DNA of 64,000 nt from Pollenia angustigena. Its lineage: Eukaryota; Arthropoda; Insecta; Diptera; Polleniidae. The translations under genes were made by a program, and so were the position numbers. Where the stretch lies: contig OV884059.1 of the NCBI GenBank assembly GCA_930367215.1, positions 149,418,511 to 149,482,510 of the forward strand. Direction: 5' to 3'. This document shows, piece by piece, positions 1-11,199 of this stretch (the first letter of the stretch is position 1; every line of letters begins with the position of its first letter). A model generated the notes under the pieces. It was not told the DNA's origin, did not search any database, and was given only the letters and a program-made list of their open reading frames with translations.

Positions 1-637
1 TGTAATGCCTTAAAATAGTGGTCCTAGACCCACCTTAAAATATACCGATCTACTCAGAACCACTTTCTGATTCGAAATAACGATGTCCGTCCGGCTGGCT
101 GGCTGGCAGGCTGGCAGGCCGGCTGGCTGGCTGTCCATGTAACCTTGTGCGCAAAGTACAGGTCGCAATTTTGGAGATAATTTGATAAAATTTGAAAATG
201 GGCCGAATCGTAGGACCACAAGGGAAGATAGGGGGAAATTTCTTCCTCTCAGAAACTATCAAACCGATTTTAATGAAATTTAAAACATTGATAGAACCAT
301 AACAATATGGACACAAAATGTATAAATTTTTAAAAAAATCGGACCACGAGGGGAGATAGGGGCAATTTCTGCCTCTCCAACCGATTTTAATGAAATTTAA
401 AACATAGATAGATCCATATCTATAGGGACACATTAGCTATACAGTTTTTAAAAAATAGGTCCACAAGGTGAGGCAGGGGGCTACTTCTGCCTTTCACAAA
501 CTTTCAAACCGATTTTTATGAAGTTTATAAACATAAATAAATCCATTTTTACATGGACACATAAGCATGATGTGTTTTTAAAAACTGTGGTGTAGGGTAT
601 CAATGGTCGGGCTTGACCGACTATACTTTCTTACTTG
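1..637 (+). mobile_element. DINE-1/Helentron-like element, left part cut by window edge
   Basis: A cryptic non-autonomous element. The fly 'mini-me' core is present in altered form (ATGTCCGTCC followed by a GGCT-rich microsatellite at about 91-132, where the GTCY tract normally lies). The right end has the usual signature: GGGTATCAA, a short hairpin (GGTCGGGCTTGACC) and TTACTTGTTT. Between them are at least three units with similar text (CCGATTTTAATGAA at about 264, 381 and 509, spacing 117 and 128). The units differ in sequence from the 153-bp units of the copies further right, so this is a related but different subfamily. Its start lies outside the window. Confidence 0.7.
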
Positions 638-1254
638 TTTGTCATGAATTCCTTTTAATTTTTTTAAAAAACAACAGTTAACACAAATTTTGTATTTTTT
701 ATTTTTATAATTAGGTGTATATACTTGAATAAATAAGTTTTTGATTTGATCCATTAATAATATTCACGATTTTGCTTTTGTAATATATTTTTACTGGCCT
801 TGATAGGCTTTTGTATATTACTTTTATTAAATAAATAAAATAAAATAAAAATTTACTGCCTGTTTAACGAATTTTGTTTTTGTTTTAAATGTAATTTTCT
901 AAGCGAACGATGACGTTCGAAATCCATGAACTGGCTGTTAAATTTTAATGTAATTAAAACGGAGTTCAGAGAATCGTAGTTGATTATCTTCGGAAAAACG
1001 TAAATTTTAGTGCTTTTTGTGAAAAATAACAAAATTTTTATTAGTGTGGTAAACAAATTCAATTTTACGTTAATGAATTGCCAACGCTTTAAAAATTGCA
1101 ATGACGTAAGTTTTTTAAATTTGTTTTTTTTCACACTTGGTTAAAGGTTGTTTAAATTGCAACTATTAGTATAAAAGTTTTTTCTTGTGTTTATTGCAAT
1201 AAAAAGTTGAATTTTCTCATCTTTTCATTTTTGCAATCAAAATAAATCTGAACT
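638..1254. other. AT-rich stretch, possible retrotransposon tail
   Basis: No gene recognised. A run of AATAAATAAAATAAAATAAA near 817-850, preceded by GGCCTTGATAGGC, looks like the 3' tail of a non-LTR retrotransposon, but no coding remnant adjoins it. Confidence 0.3.
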
Positions 1255-1432
1255 TAATACTCTTTTTATTTATTAAATGTTACAATTACAAATTATATTC
1301 TAACTATTTTAAGAGCAAAAGTAGCACACAACTTTAGTCCGTTGTAGTGAAATAGAAGAAAACTAATCCCGAAACCCTCGCAATGATGGACTAGCTTTAC
1401 TACCAACTAGCCAACTGGATCAACACTAAGAT
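1255..1432 (-). mobile_element. tRNA-derived SINE, diverged copy
   Basis: Read on the minus strand it opens with a tRNA-like head. GGCTAGTTGGTAG resembles the pol III A box (TRGCNNAGYNGG). A degenerate B box (GGGTTTCGGGATTA) follows about 45 bases on. A unique body then matches the second copy at 35890-36058 through TTTCAC(T/A)ACAACGG(A/G)CT and an AT-rich tail. The A-box region and body agree between the copies, which supports one SINE family rather than chance tRNA similarity. The B box is more decayed here. No functional tRNA is expected. Confidence 0.65.
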
Positions 1433-1500
1433 GCAAATTTACAGTTTATAGCTTTTTTAGTGGAAAAACGTTTCATATCCACAATCGCGATGTCATTTAA

Positions 1501-1896
1501 AGGCTCAGTTAGTCTTTACTTTCTGTTCTGTTACGAATCAGCTGATTTGTTTTTGTTATTAAAAAACCTGGGAAATTGATTAGTTTTTCTGTTCTGTTGC
1601 GGTTCAGTTTGTTAAAATCAAAAATTGTTAAGTTATTGTAAGTGACAGCAAAATAAATAATAAAAAATACATATTTATGTTGAAATAAACTATTTTTTGA
1701 TTTTAAGAATACATAAAATTTAATTTCTTCAAATTTATTTGCATTAAAGTGATTGAAATGAAACAATGGACGGTGCAAAAGTAATAAATTCGTCATAAAT
1801 GGCTGATAAGTTGCTACAGAAAAAGTAACTAACACAATTTTGAAACAGAACGGCACGGAACAGAACAGAAACAGAAAGTAAAGACTAATTCTGCCT
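1501..1896. mobile_element. PIF/Harbinger-like MITE with TAA target duplication
   Basis: A 396-bp element with long inverted ends: left AGGCTCAGTTAGTCTTTACT against the right end read in reverse, AGGCAGAATTAGTCTTTACT. Direct TAA repeats flank it at 1498-1500 and 1897-1899. A 3-bp TWA duplication is the mark of PIF/Harbinger transposons. The interior has no transposase and is AT-rich, so it would depend on a transposase made elsewhere. The open frame across it reads through the inverted ends and is not a gene. Confidence 0.7.
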
Positions 1897-3478
1897 TAAA
1901 ACGTTTTTATACTTCGCAAGAGCATTTTTTTTCTTTTAGATCTCAATTAAATTGGGATAATTTTTTTCATACAATTCATATAATATTAAACTCAGGCTTT
2001 TATTTTGAATTAAAAAAATACCATCATCAGACTTTTTCTATGGGAGTTAGCTGGTTGATTTTTGACTGTTATTGCTTTTTTGAGCTTATCAATTACAGGT
2101 CGTAATCGGTTCGTTTAAAATTGAACGAAAATGCTCCAATAATACTTAAAGTATCAAGTATATATCTAATTAAATAAAAGCAAGTCTAGAATTTCTATCT
2201 GGTTTTCGGTGCTGGTGATGGTGCTGGCTTACAAATATAGAAATTTAGAATTGTATATTAGCTGTCTAGATCCAAAGCCATGTACGTTAAATTTCGGCAC
2301 CTAATTTTATTTTAAGATCACTTTATCAATACCAACTTGAGCAGGATAAAATGCATTTTGATTTTAATATAGAAAAAGATATAGAGGCATGTAATGAAAT
2401 TCGATCGATTTAAAAAGTAAATAGTTTTTTCAAATCGCCGTACCTGTGATAGATTTCGATCGATTTCATGTTCTACGATTGTTTCGTTTCCACATATCAG
2501 AATTTTTCAACGCAATATTTGAATGACATTTGTAAAATATTTAAAGAAAATTTTATTTTTATTTTTGTTGCCGTTGCAATTTTATTCCGTCGGCCAAAGA
2601 GTATAGTACACAAACTTAACCAACCGCTTTCTCTATTTTTTAAATATATATTTGATTATAAGGACCTCCTCCAGTTACTAATGTTAGTTGCAATTTTTTT
2701 CGTAATACAGACTTTCCAGGCACGCCACACTTAATATTTATAAGTCCGCATAATAATTTGTTTTGTTTAAGATGATGATGTACAAGCAAATGGCAAATAC
2801 GCAGTACATTAATTTATGATGCAATGAATGGTCATGAAGTGGTACATTTTCGAAAAATTATGCAGTCAAAAAGCACCGCAAAATAAATACATATGTATGT
2901 CTATCAAAGCAATTCAGTATTACATTAATGAACAGGGTTTATACATATAAAGTTAATTTAAGATTCAAACATAAGGACCTGCTCGTAAATGTAATGCTTG
3001 ATTGCATCTAATAGAAAAACTCTGATTATTTTACGATGCTTTTATTAAAACATCAGGATCCGTTTCCATGAACTAAATTAAAGTACATATCTTCTTGGAG
3101 ATTACTCTTATGCGTTCCCCTGCATACATATGTATGTATTAAATAATAAATAGCTTTTTACTATTTTTAACAAAGTTTTACTTAAATTTGTGGTACACAT
3201 CATCGCTTTTCGGTAATATGAAATAAGACGATTTAAAATCGAATTTAAACTGGCATTATCGAAATACATCACATGGTAAAAACACTTTATTTTCAATGAA
3301 ACAAAATGGAATATGAAATCGATACATTAATTCGACGTATGTTACCATATCACATGTTTTGTCGATTTCAAAAATTTTGGACGACGAAATAGATTTCCCT
3401 CACATACCTGATAGATATAGAAGATAACATAAGTTGACATTGTATTTGAAATAAATAATAATAAATTAGCCCAATTAT
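1897..3478. other. AT-rich sequence, nothing recognised
   Basis: No gene, TE terminus or RNA recognised. Small palindromic CGATCGA-containing motifs occur at about 2400-2470. The open frame at 2468-2734 has composition like its surroundings and no familiar motif. Confidence 0.4.
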
Positions 3479-3588
3479 GAATAAAAATTCGCCGGAAGTT
3501 TTCTCCCTTCTCCCATTTTTCCTATGTAAATTCAATTGTAAAAATGGAAAAATAATAGACTGCCGCCGAATTTGATTCATAATTGGGC
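3479..3588. mobile_element. Short foldback element (GCCCAATTATGAAT ends)
   Basis: A 110-bp inverted-repeat element. Left GCCCAATTATGAATAAAAAT and right ATTCATAATTGGGC pair, and the inner CCGGAAG/GCCGCCG and CCCATTTTTCC/GGAAAAAT segments also pair. The flanks are TTA and TGA, close to a 3-bp TWA duplication, so a Harbinger-type MITE is the best guess. Confidence 0.5.
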
Positions 3589-4482
3589 TGATAGTTTTAA
3601 AACTTGCTTTGAAAGAGAAATAACTTAATTTAAAAATTTTTGTTAGGCAAAAAAAGAAACTTTTCTTTTTTTTACATTTCTTTAAAAAATTATTATTTTT
3701 GAGTTTTTAGATTATTTTAGAAAGTGGCGTATCTTGACACATAACTTAGGGGTCTGGTTATAATTTTCTTTAAAAAGTTGGAAATATTAATTTGTATCTA
3801 CGGCTTATAGAAGACATTTTGCATTCCCACAAAATAAACTTAAGGAGCATTGATATCGATATTTGAATTGAAAGCCTAAAATTCAAGAAAAGAAAAGGAC
3901 GTTAGCAACCAGCTTCATTGCAGATCAGGATTATGTAAAAAACATGTACAGAAGTCCAATGAATCGTAGATGCAACAATGTGATGAAAATACTGAAAACA
4001 GAGACTTTTAAATTAAAAACACTAATAGAATAGAACTAAACACAAGTACAGCAGAAAATTTACTGTAAATATGAAATTTTTTTTTTAAATTTTAGGAACT
4101 TATGATGTAATTTGGAAGACTTTTTATAAAAAACCTGTTTATAAAAAGAGCTGTAGCATTTAAAGTCATGACTGAAATAGTAATGCATTCGGAAAACGTA
4201 AAACATTTAATGGGTATGCGATATTTTTGCTATCTTTTCAAAAAGGAATCGAAATAGGTAATTATTAATTTTTTTTTTTTTTGCTTTCTTAAAAACCTTA
4301 AAAATAAAATAAATTTTTTTTTTTTACAATATAAACACACTAGCTTATCAGATTTTATTAAAAGTCTTATTAAAAATTCTCTTAATTGAATAAGAATAAT
4401 AAATAAAAAATAAATAAAAAAGGAGTTACAAAAATTAGATGTATGTACCTATGAAGGTAAATGTACATAATTATATTATTAA
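3589..4482. other. AT-rich sequence, nothing recognised
   Basis: Long A and T runs. No gene, repeat end or RNA recognised. Confidence 0.4.
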
Positions 4483-4644
4483 GCTTGAGGTCTCATTTTT
4501 TATTAAAATTTATTAAAAATATTATTCAGGGGTTTTTCCTGAATGTTTAGACAAAATTTGTTAAAAATTGTTAATTTTGTCAAACATTCAAGAAAAAACC
4601 CTGAAAAATTTAATATTTTTTATAAAAAAAAAGAGACCTCAAAC
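4483..4644. mobile_element. Foldback MITE with TTAA duplication
   Basis: A 162-bp near-palindromic element. Outer arms GCTTGAGGTCTC / GAGACCTCAAAC pair, and inner arms CAGGGGTTTTTCCTGAATG / CATTCAAGAAAAAACCCTG pair, so nearly the whole element can fold. Direct TTAA flanks lie at 4479-4482 and 4645-4648. TTAA targeting occurs in piggyBac-type elements, but the ends do not begin CCC, so the superfamily is left open. Confidence 0.65.
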
Positions 4645-4648
4645 TTAA

Positions 4649-5642
4649 TTACATAAGAAGAATTTTGTTAAGGTCGAATAAGAGTCAATTTATTTAATTA
4701 AAATAAAAAAAAATAGTAATCTTATTTTTTAAAGGATTTAAATCCGGTTTCCAAAAAAAGCATTCTTTGCAACAAAATGGTAACACACAACAGTTATTAC
4801 CCAGATGTGAATGGCAGTTGCTAGCAAAAAGAAGATTTAAATGCTGCAAAACAAAAACATCTAAAAAAAAACAAGATTGACAGTTCATCATTTAAAGTGG
4901 TTACTTTAGAAAATGCCTACAAAAATTAAAAAAAAAATAAGAAAGAAAACCATTAAGAAAATATACAGCTGTTCAAACTTCCCCTTCTTTATTTAACTCT
5001 TTATTCGTTGTTTTTATTTTGTTTATCTTTGCAAATGCTTGTGTATTTTTCTATCTACGATTTAAATGATGATAATGATGTTTGTTTATGATTATCATTA
5101 AGTTGTATTAATGCACATCTATACAAACAGATTGTAGGTATGCACATGTACATATATACACATTTTTTTTGTCGAAGTTGTGCTTGTTGTTTTAAATTTT
5201 TTGCTAATGATGCTAAATACGAGTTGAACTCATTTGCAAAAAATCAGACAGATTTTTTATAGTTTGGTTTTTTTTATAATTTTTTTCTTTTTAAGAAATT
5301 TAATTCTATTTTTTTACATTTGTATTTGTAACACGTAGTTTATTTGTTGTATTTTTTAATATAACGAAAAAAACTATAAAAAAATACAAAAATTGGAATG
5401 GTCAGTCAACTAACGAGACAGAGAATTGTTTTTTTTATTATTCAAGTGGCGGAAATAATTTTTATGTGGAAATTGAGAAGTAAAATAGAGAAATATTTAT
5501 GTATGTATGCAAGTATGTATATACCACTGAACTATGTAAGTATAAAAAATTTTAATACAAAAAATTATAAAAGTTTATTAGACGGTTTTAAAAACCAAAA
5601 TAGGGAGAGAGAATGTAATAAATAAGAACAACCGCAAACAAA
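4649..5642. other. AT-rich sequence, nothing recognised
   Basis: Poly-T and poly-A runs, with TACATATATACACA microsatellite at about 5140-5165. No gene or TE terminus recognised. Confidence 0.4.
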
Positions 5643-7043
5643 ACAAGTTAGAGTGCTATATTCGGCTGTGCCGAATCTTTGATACCCTCCACCGACAGTT
5701 CGAATGTTTAAGGAGTAATATCTGTATGATGTTATTATTATCTTAAACTGTGACGATTTGTTATTAATTGTGGATTTAGGCGACTAAACTGTTTTCCGGT
5801 AGTAGGGTTTGTATGGGGCCTAGGGTAAATTATGGACCGATCTTCACGAAATTTCACAGTCTTTTTCCCAGTTCTATAAAACTTTGATGTACCAAATTTT
5901 GTTATGATAGCATTATTTTTTACGGATTTAGGCGTACTAAACTGTTTTCCGGGAGTAGGGTTTATATGGGGCCCAGGGTAAATTATGAACCGATCTTCAC
6001 GAAATTACACAGTTTTATTTCTTGTCCTATAAAACTTTGATGTACCAAATTTTGTTATGATTGCATTATTTTTTACGGATTTAGGCGTACTAAACTGTTT
6101 TCCGGGAGTAAGGTTTATATGGGGCCCAGGGTAAGTTATGGACCGATCTTCACGAAATAACACAATTTTATTTCTTGTCCAATAAAACTTTGATGTACCA
6201 AATTTTGTTATGATAGCATTATTATTTACGTTTTTAGGCGTACTAAGTTGTTTTCCGGGAGTAAAGTTTATATGGGGCCTATGGTAAATTATGAACCGAT
6301 CTTCACGAAAATTCAAAGATTTATTTTTAGTTCTATAAAACTTTGATGTACCAAATTTTGTTATGATAGCATTATTTTTTACGTTTTTAGGCGTACTAAG
6401 TTGTTTTCCGGAAGTAGGTTTTATATGGGGCCTATGGTAAATTTTGGACCGATCTTCACGAAACTTAACAGTTTAATTTCTAGTCCTATGTAACTGTGAC
6501 TTGCCAAAATTTGTATTGATAGCATTGTTAGTTAGGGTTTTATGCTTAATATACTGATTTCCGGGAGAAGGGCTTATATGGGGCCTAGGTTAAATTATTG
6601 ACGGATCTTCACGAAATTTCACAGCGTGATTTCCAGTTGAATAAAACGAATTGTTGCGAAATCTTATATCATTCTGTGCATTTTTCCACCATTTATGTTA
6701 GTTTTTGTAACAAAATTATCAATTTTTTTTAGGTGGTGGTTCCACATTTTGATTCATAGCTCAGATCCTATTGAACCGATTTTCCTGAATTTCAATCCCA
6801 AACTGCTTAGGATAACTACAAGCAATTTGACACCAAGTTTGTTGATTTCTTTTGAGTTTTTCGAAAGTGAGCGTGTTTTCAACAGACGGACAGACGGACG
6901 GGCATGGCTAAATCGACTTAAAATTACTCAAGGACCCAGAATATATATACTTTATAGGGTCTGAGATGAATAGTAAAAAAGTTTCACACGGAATGACAAA
7001 CTGAATATACCCTCTTCACAACTAATTGTGGTGGAGGGTATAA
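5643..7043 (-). mobile_element. DINE-1/Helentron-like element, copy 1
   Basis: A full-length copy on the minus strand. Its 5' end is at the right (reading in reverse TATACCCTCCACCAC, then GGGTATATTCAG, CCTATAAAGTATATATA, then the GTCCGTCTG core). Its 3' end is at the left, with a hairpin (ATTCGGCTGTGCCGAAT at about 5660) beside AACAAGTTAGAG. The interior is a 153-bp tandem array listed separately. No transposase or Rep/helicase is encoded, so it is non-autonomous. Copies at 26012-27427 and 54950-56538 have the same organisation. Family assignment rests on knowledge of fly DINE-1/mini-me elements. Confidence 0.85.
5839..6615 (-). repeat. 153-bp tandem array inside DINE copy 1
   Basis: The marker GATCTTCACGAA recurs at 5839, 5992, 6145, 6298, 6451 and 6604, exactly 153 bases each time and without a net indel. 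Because 153 is 51 codons, one frame stays open across several units (6005-6316, minus) and gives a 51-residue repeat peptide. I read this as an artefact of unit length, not a gene. Confidence 0.95.
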
Positions 7044-7111
7044 AAATATATGATACATACCTATTTAATAGGAGAAACAGAATAAAAAAAGAAAAAAGCC
7101 AAGGTAACGGG

Positions 7112-7432
7112 CAAGGCGAATTTAAGAAGGTAATCTCAACTCGTCAGCCGTTCATCAGCTGTTTCCACGGCGAGTTAACAAAAAATAGGAAACGTCAATA
7201 TATAATTTTGTTTATGTTTTGCGCCAAAATAACCGAAAAAACTTCTTAGAAAAACTGCGAATAATTAAAGTAATTTAATAATCTCTTTTATAACCCAAAC
7301 AAAATTTTTATTTTGTTTTTCAATCAATTTTTGCCTTATCAGAATTTTTGACAGCGGCCTATTAAATTGCAAAAAAATACATGGGGCTTTTTGTAGTTGT
7401 AGAGTTGCACTTACCTTGTTAAATTCGCCTTG
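7112..7432. mobile_element. hAT-like MITE (CAAGGCGAATTTAA ends)
   Basis: A 321-bp element. Left CAAGGCGAATTTAAGAAGGT matches the reversed right end CAAGGCGAATTTAACAAGGT. The flanks GTAACGGG (7104-7111) and GTAACTGG (7433-7440) agree at 7 of 8 positions, as expected of an ageing 8-bp hAT duplication. No coding remnant. A related right end (GTAGAGTTGCACTTACC) sits at 22992-23025. Confidence 0.75.
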
Positions 7433-7523
7433 GTAACTGGCTACCTATACAATTTACAACAACTTAATAAACTGCAATAAAATTTCCTAACATTAGAAAA
7501 AATCGAAGCTGATTGATTGCTAA

Positions 7524-7868
7524 AGCCTAGATTACACTATCTCACAAGTCTTACGTATTCCATAATACTTTGTGAGATAGAAATCTAATGAGTTTTGTTG
7601 CGACTGTCAAAAAATCTAATGTAACATTACAGTTTGTGTTCACACCATCACACAAAGTATAAACACACAAACATGAAATAAAATGCAACCCTGATCCAAT
7701 GAAAAGTATTATTGTTTAGAAATTTTTCAAAAAACGATGAAATCGTATGGGATGTCAAACTTTTTTCTTAATACTTGTCATTTTCGTGACACATTGCATT
7801 CACACTTTGTCATATAACTTGAGTTTTTGACATGTATTAATACAAAGTATAATAGTGTAATCTAGCCT
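7524..7868. mobile_element. PIF/Harbinger-like MITE, family A copy 1
   Basis: A 345-bp element with ends AGCCTAGATTACACTAT and ATAGTGTAATCTAGCCT and TAA on both flanks (7521-7523, 7869-7871). It is highly similar along its whole length to the copy at 44893-45244 (352 bp), including the interior AATGAAAAGTATTATTGTTT. No transposase inside. Confidence 0.8.
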
Positions 7869-9845
7869 TAAACAAATTTGAAAAAAGAATAAATAAACTC
7901 AAATTTAAGTCAAAATTATAGAAAGGTTCCTAATTTCTTTTGAATTTTATAAGAATCAGCTTTTTAATTTGAGAAAAATAACATTAGACCCTGGACTTTA
8001 GGTTCTCTTGGGTCCTCTGTGTATGAAAATTTTGAAAATGTCGGGATTGGAGCGAACTCTTATCAAATATCCTATTTAACTGTTCTACAAATATTATTGA
8101 GCATTTTGGTCAAATGTTCCGTTTTATAGCGAAGATTCTTTTGCAGTGGAGGTAAGAAATTAAGGTCCCAAGGTCACAGATAAGTTGCATGATTCAGTTC
8201 GTTGCGTGCTTAAAAGGTGTTGTTTTCGCTCAGTGTTCAAAGCGCCATGGGATTAAGCAGTAATTGTAGTTACCCACTATTAGCAACATTTTCTTGGTTC
8301 AAGCAATAGGTACGTATTTAATAAATAATTCTTTCCGTTAGGTTTAGATGGGTCTCCTGTTCTTTCTGTTTTAAAAAGTTTTGTTGGTTCACTAAACTTT
8401 ATTAAAAAAAAAACGTAGTAGAATGTAACAAATAAATTTTGAAAATAGTGTGACTATAGATTAATAATCTTAATAATAATCTTAAAAATCTTAATATTTT
8501 TGCACTTAAAGCCAATTCTTTTTAACTGGACAGCATTTTGTCGATAAACTTTAAATTACATACATACACTCATAAAATTATTACAGTAACTGATTGTAGG
8601 TTATTAAATTCGTTTTCGGTACTGTTAAAATTGAATAAAAATATAGTTATTTTACGAATAAATTTATTTTTCAACATTTATGTTTGTTATTAAAAAAACA
8701 AACTACCAAAAAATAATGTTTTCCGTATTTTTTTTTTGTTAATTTGTTTGATTTTTATCGGTTAAAATATATTTTTTAAAAGTAAAAACTATTCAATTTT
8801 AACGAATATGATGTTCAATAAATAAAAAACTTAGAAATTACTGAAAAAATCATTTGTTTTAAATGAAATGTAAATGATCCGTTTTTTAAATGAATTTTAA
8901 TTTGTTTCAAATGAATTTTCGTTTGAATTTAACTACATAATATTTTGAGTGTACATATTTCGTATCTTTTAATATTCTTTTTAACTTCTAATCATATTTC
9001 TAACACTAAATGACTTCAAAAACAACCCTTGCGCAACAAATTTCATTTCTTTTTACCTTTTTATAAAAATCGTGAGCGTAAACTGGTTTTATCTAAAAAA
9101 ATATATTTTTTTTTATTTTGTATTTTGCCTTTTTTTCTTTAATCTATTCTAACGAATTTTTCTTTTTAAACATGCAATATTCGAATAAACTACAACAAAT
9201 TCTTCCAAATTAAGCGACCCTAAAGGTTTTTTGTACATGAGCGTATTTAAATGGTTTTGGTTGCTGTTGTTGATTTGAGATTCAGTTAAAATTTATTTAA
9301 AAAAAGTGTTAAAGCAGAAATAAGGAATAACAACAGAATAGATGTGTTTTCATAAGAACAAATTAAGGTGAAAAGCAATTATGTATATGAATTCTGTTTC
9401 TTTTTATTGCTATTGCAGCCTTTTTTGTTGATTTGGGATTCATATTTAAAATGCTACATTCTATAGATTTCCTAAACAAAAGGGTTTGTCTTAAAGTTTA
9501 TTCAAGCAGAATTGATTAAAAAATATCTTAAAGAATATTGGTAGGATGTTTGCTTATAGTTAAGACTACTGAAATATCTTGAATTCTTATTGCATTCAAA
9601 AAAGAAATTTAGAACTAAAACTATGTTTTTTAAAGTCTATTACACATATATACATATATACTTATGTATATATATGGGTGGATATCGCGAAATGACTACA
9701 TTCTGTGGCCCGACGCAGTTAGTATTAAAAATATTAGAACATTTAAATTCTGAGAACAGGAATAAATAAAACAAAATTTCCTTTAACGAGCCGCGGGAAT
9801 CAAAATAAAATATTAAAGATATTTTTATGAAAAAAAATGCAAATC
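7869..9845. other. Mostly unassigned AT-rich sequence
   Basis: No gene recognised. A weak inverted repeat (ACACTCATAAAATTATTA near 8567 against TGTACACTCAAAATATTAT read in reverse near 8954) may mark a degraded MITE of about 390 bp. The rest shows no structure beyond homopolymer runs. Confidence 0.35.
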
Positions 9846-10704
9846 GTCATTACCATGGTGTGTGTCCGATCGTTTTGTGTTCAAAAAACACAGATTTTCA
9901 TTAGTATCTCAAAATATATATTATAAATGAAGTACGTCAAGTTATTCAAGAAGAATGAACCAAGTCAATTTTAATTTCATATATATAATTTTATTTTAAA
10001 ATGTATGATTTTGAGACATTTTAGTACGTGGCTAATTTGTTTCGTCATTCCCCGTGGGCCAATTTGTTAATTAAAAAAAATCCTTTAAACCGGTTTTTTG
10101 GTTAGGTGTAAACTGTCAATGTAACGAAAATTCTTGTTAGTTTTAAAGTTAATTGGCAGAAGTGAAAAATATAGTCAGTTGTCTGAGAGCTTTTTACGTG
10201 CTTAGTATTTTTTGCGCATGTTCCTGAAATTTTGTCATTCTCGTGGTAAGTATATTTATCCGTTATTTATATTATAATTTCCAAATTCGTGGTATTGGTT
10301 TGTTCATTTTTTAAGTCTTTATTAGATTATAAAATTTTTTGAAGATTTTCGCATTTAAATCCAAAAATACTCACGTTTCCATCATGACCGTGCAGTCATT
10401 ACCATGGGAATAATCTAAACCACGGTAATGACAAAAGGAACACGGGAATGACCTTTTCAATGTAAATTTGAGATTATTCAATCTATGGTAATTATTAAAT
10501 ACATTTATCATATTTTTATTTTTCCAAGTTTATATAATCCAAAGAATGGATATAACGTATTAATTTTATCAAATGTGTTTCCATAAATTGCTGTATGTGT
10601 TTTATTTAGCTACAATACATGACAAAATGGCATTACCATGCTGCTCAGTCAATACCGTGCGGCACAAATATCATTTCCGTGGGACTGTTGTCATTCCCGT
10701 GGGG
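9846..10704. repeat. Cluster of a GTCATTMCCRTGGG-type motif
   Basis: At least nine imperfect copies of a 13-15 base motif lie within about 860 bases on both strands: 9846, 10044, 10234, 10395, 10420 (minus), 10441 (minus), 10648, 10670 and 10690, with a weaker one at 10630. The sequence between the copies is unrelated AT-rich DNA, so this is not a simple tandem satellite. Such spaced motifs resemble transposase-binding subterminal repeats of some DNA transposons, or a cluster of binding sites. No flanking inverted ends were found. Confidence 0.6.
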
Positions 10705-10860
10705 TTCAAGAATCAATAAATCCTTAAATATGCATGGCCCATTGCTTATTAATACATAAAATGGTCTTATAAATCAGTATCAACCGAAAAATAATTATTT
10801 AAACCCATTTTCGCACTTGGCCGTTTCAATCCTTGATTGTAGTCAATTCTTGACATCGAC

Positions 10861-10862
<2 letters not shown>

Positions 10863-10903
<41 letters not shown>
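10863..10903. repeat. (TA)n microsatellite
   Basis: A perfect AT dinucleotide run of about 20 units. Confidence 0.97.
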
Positions 10904-10904
<1 letters not shown>

Positions 10905-10959
10905 TGATATTTAAAATCCTTTTTAATTTAAGTTACATCAAAGACCTCAAAAATTTTAA

Positions 10960-11067
10960 GGGCCATTATTATAACTTGGCGTTAGCTGTTATCCGACAGT
11001 TAACAGACGCTTTTTATCTGTCAATTTAATCTAAACTTTAGCTAACTTCAAGTTGAAATAATGGCCC
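10960..11067. mobile_element. Short foldback MITE with TAA duplication
   Basis: A 108-bp element with ends GGGCCATTATTATAACTTGG and its near-complement AGTTGAAATAATGGCCC. TAA lies at 10957-10959 and 11068-11070. The interior halves also pair (GTTAACAGAC / ATCTGTCAAT). Likely PIF/Harbinger type. The GGGCC start resembles the larger element at 51223-51662. Confidence 0.7.
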
Positions 11068-11199
11068 TAAGAGTGTTAATTAGAGGCATAATTGTTTGTA
11101 AGTTTATGTCACGCTTAACAAGATACTGACATGTAACAATATTACTTATTCGTATCGGAATTTAGTTGTAGAATGGCTTTTTTCCCCCTATTCAAATTT

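Noticed and set aside
2468..2734. Open frame of 88 codons
   Set aside because: Phe/Ile/Leu-rich composition matches translated AT-rich DNA. No motif, exon neighbour or codon bias.
6695..6964. Open frame of about 90 codons, seen again at 26143-26367 and 55081-55305 on the other strand
   Set aside because: It lies on the antisense or sense of the conserved DINE head and is conserved only because the element is repeated. It runs through the GTCTGTCT microsatellite.
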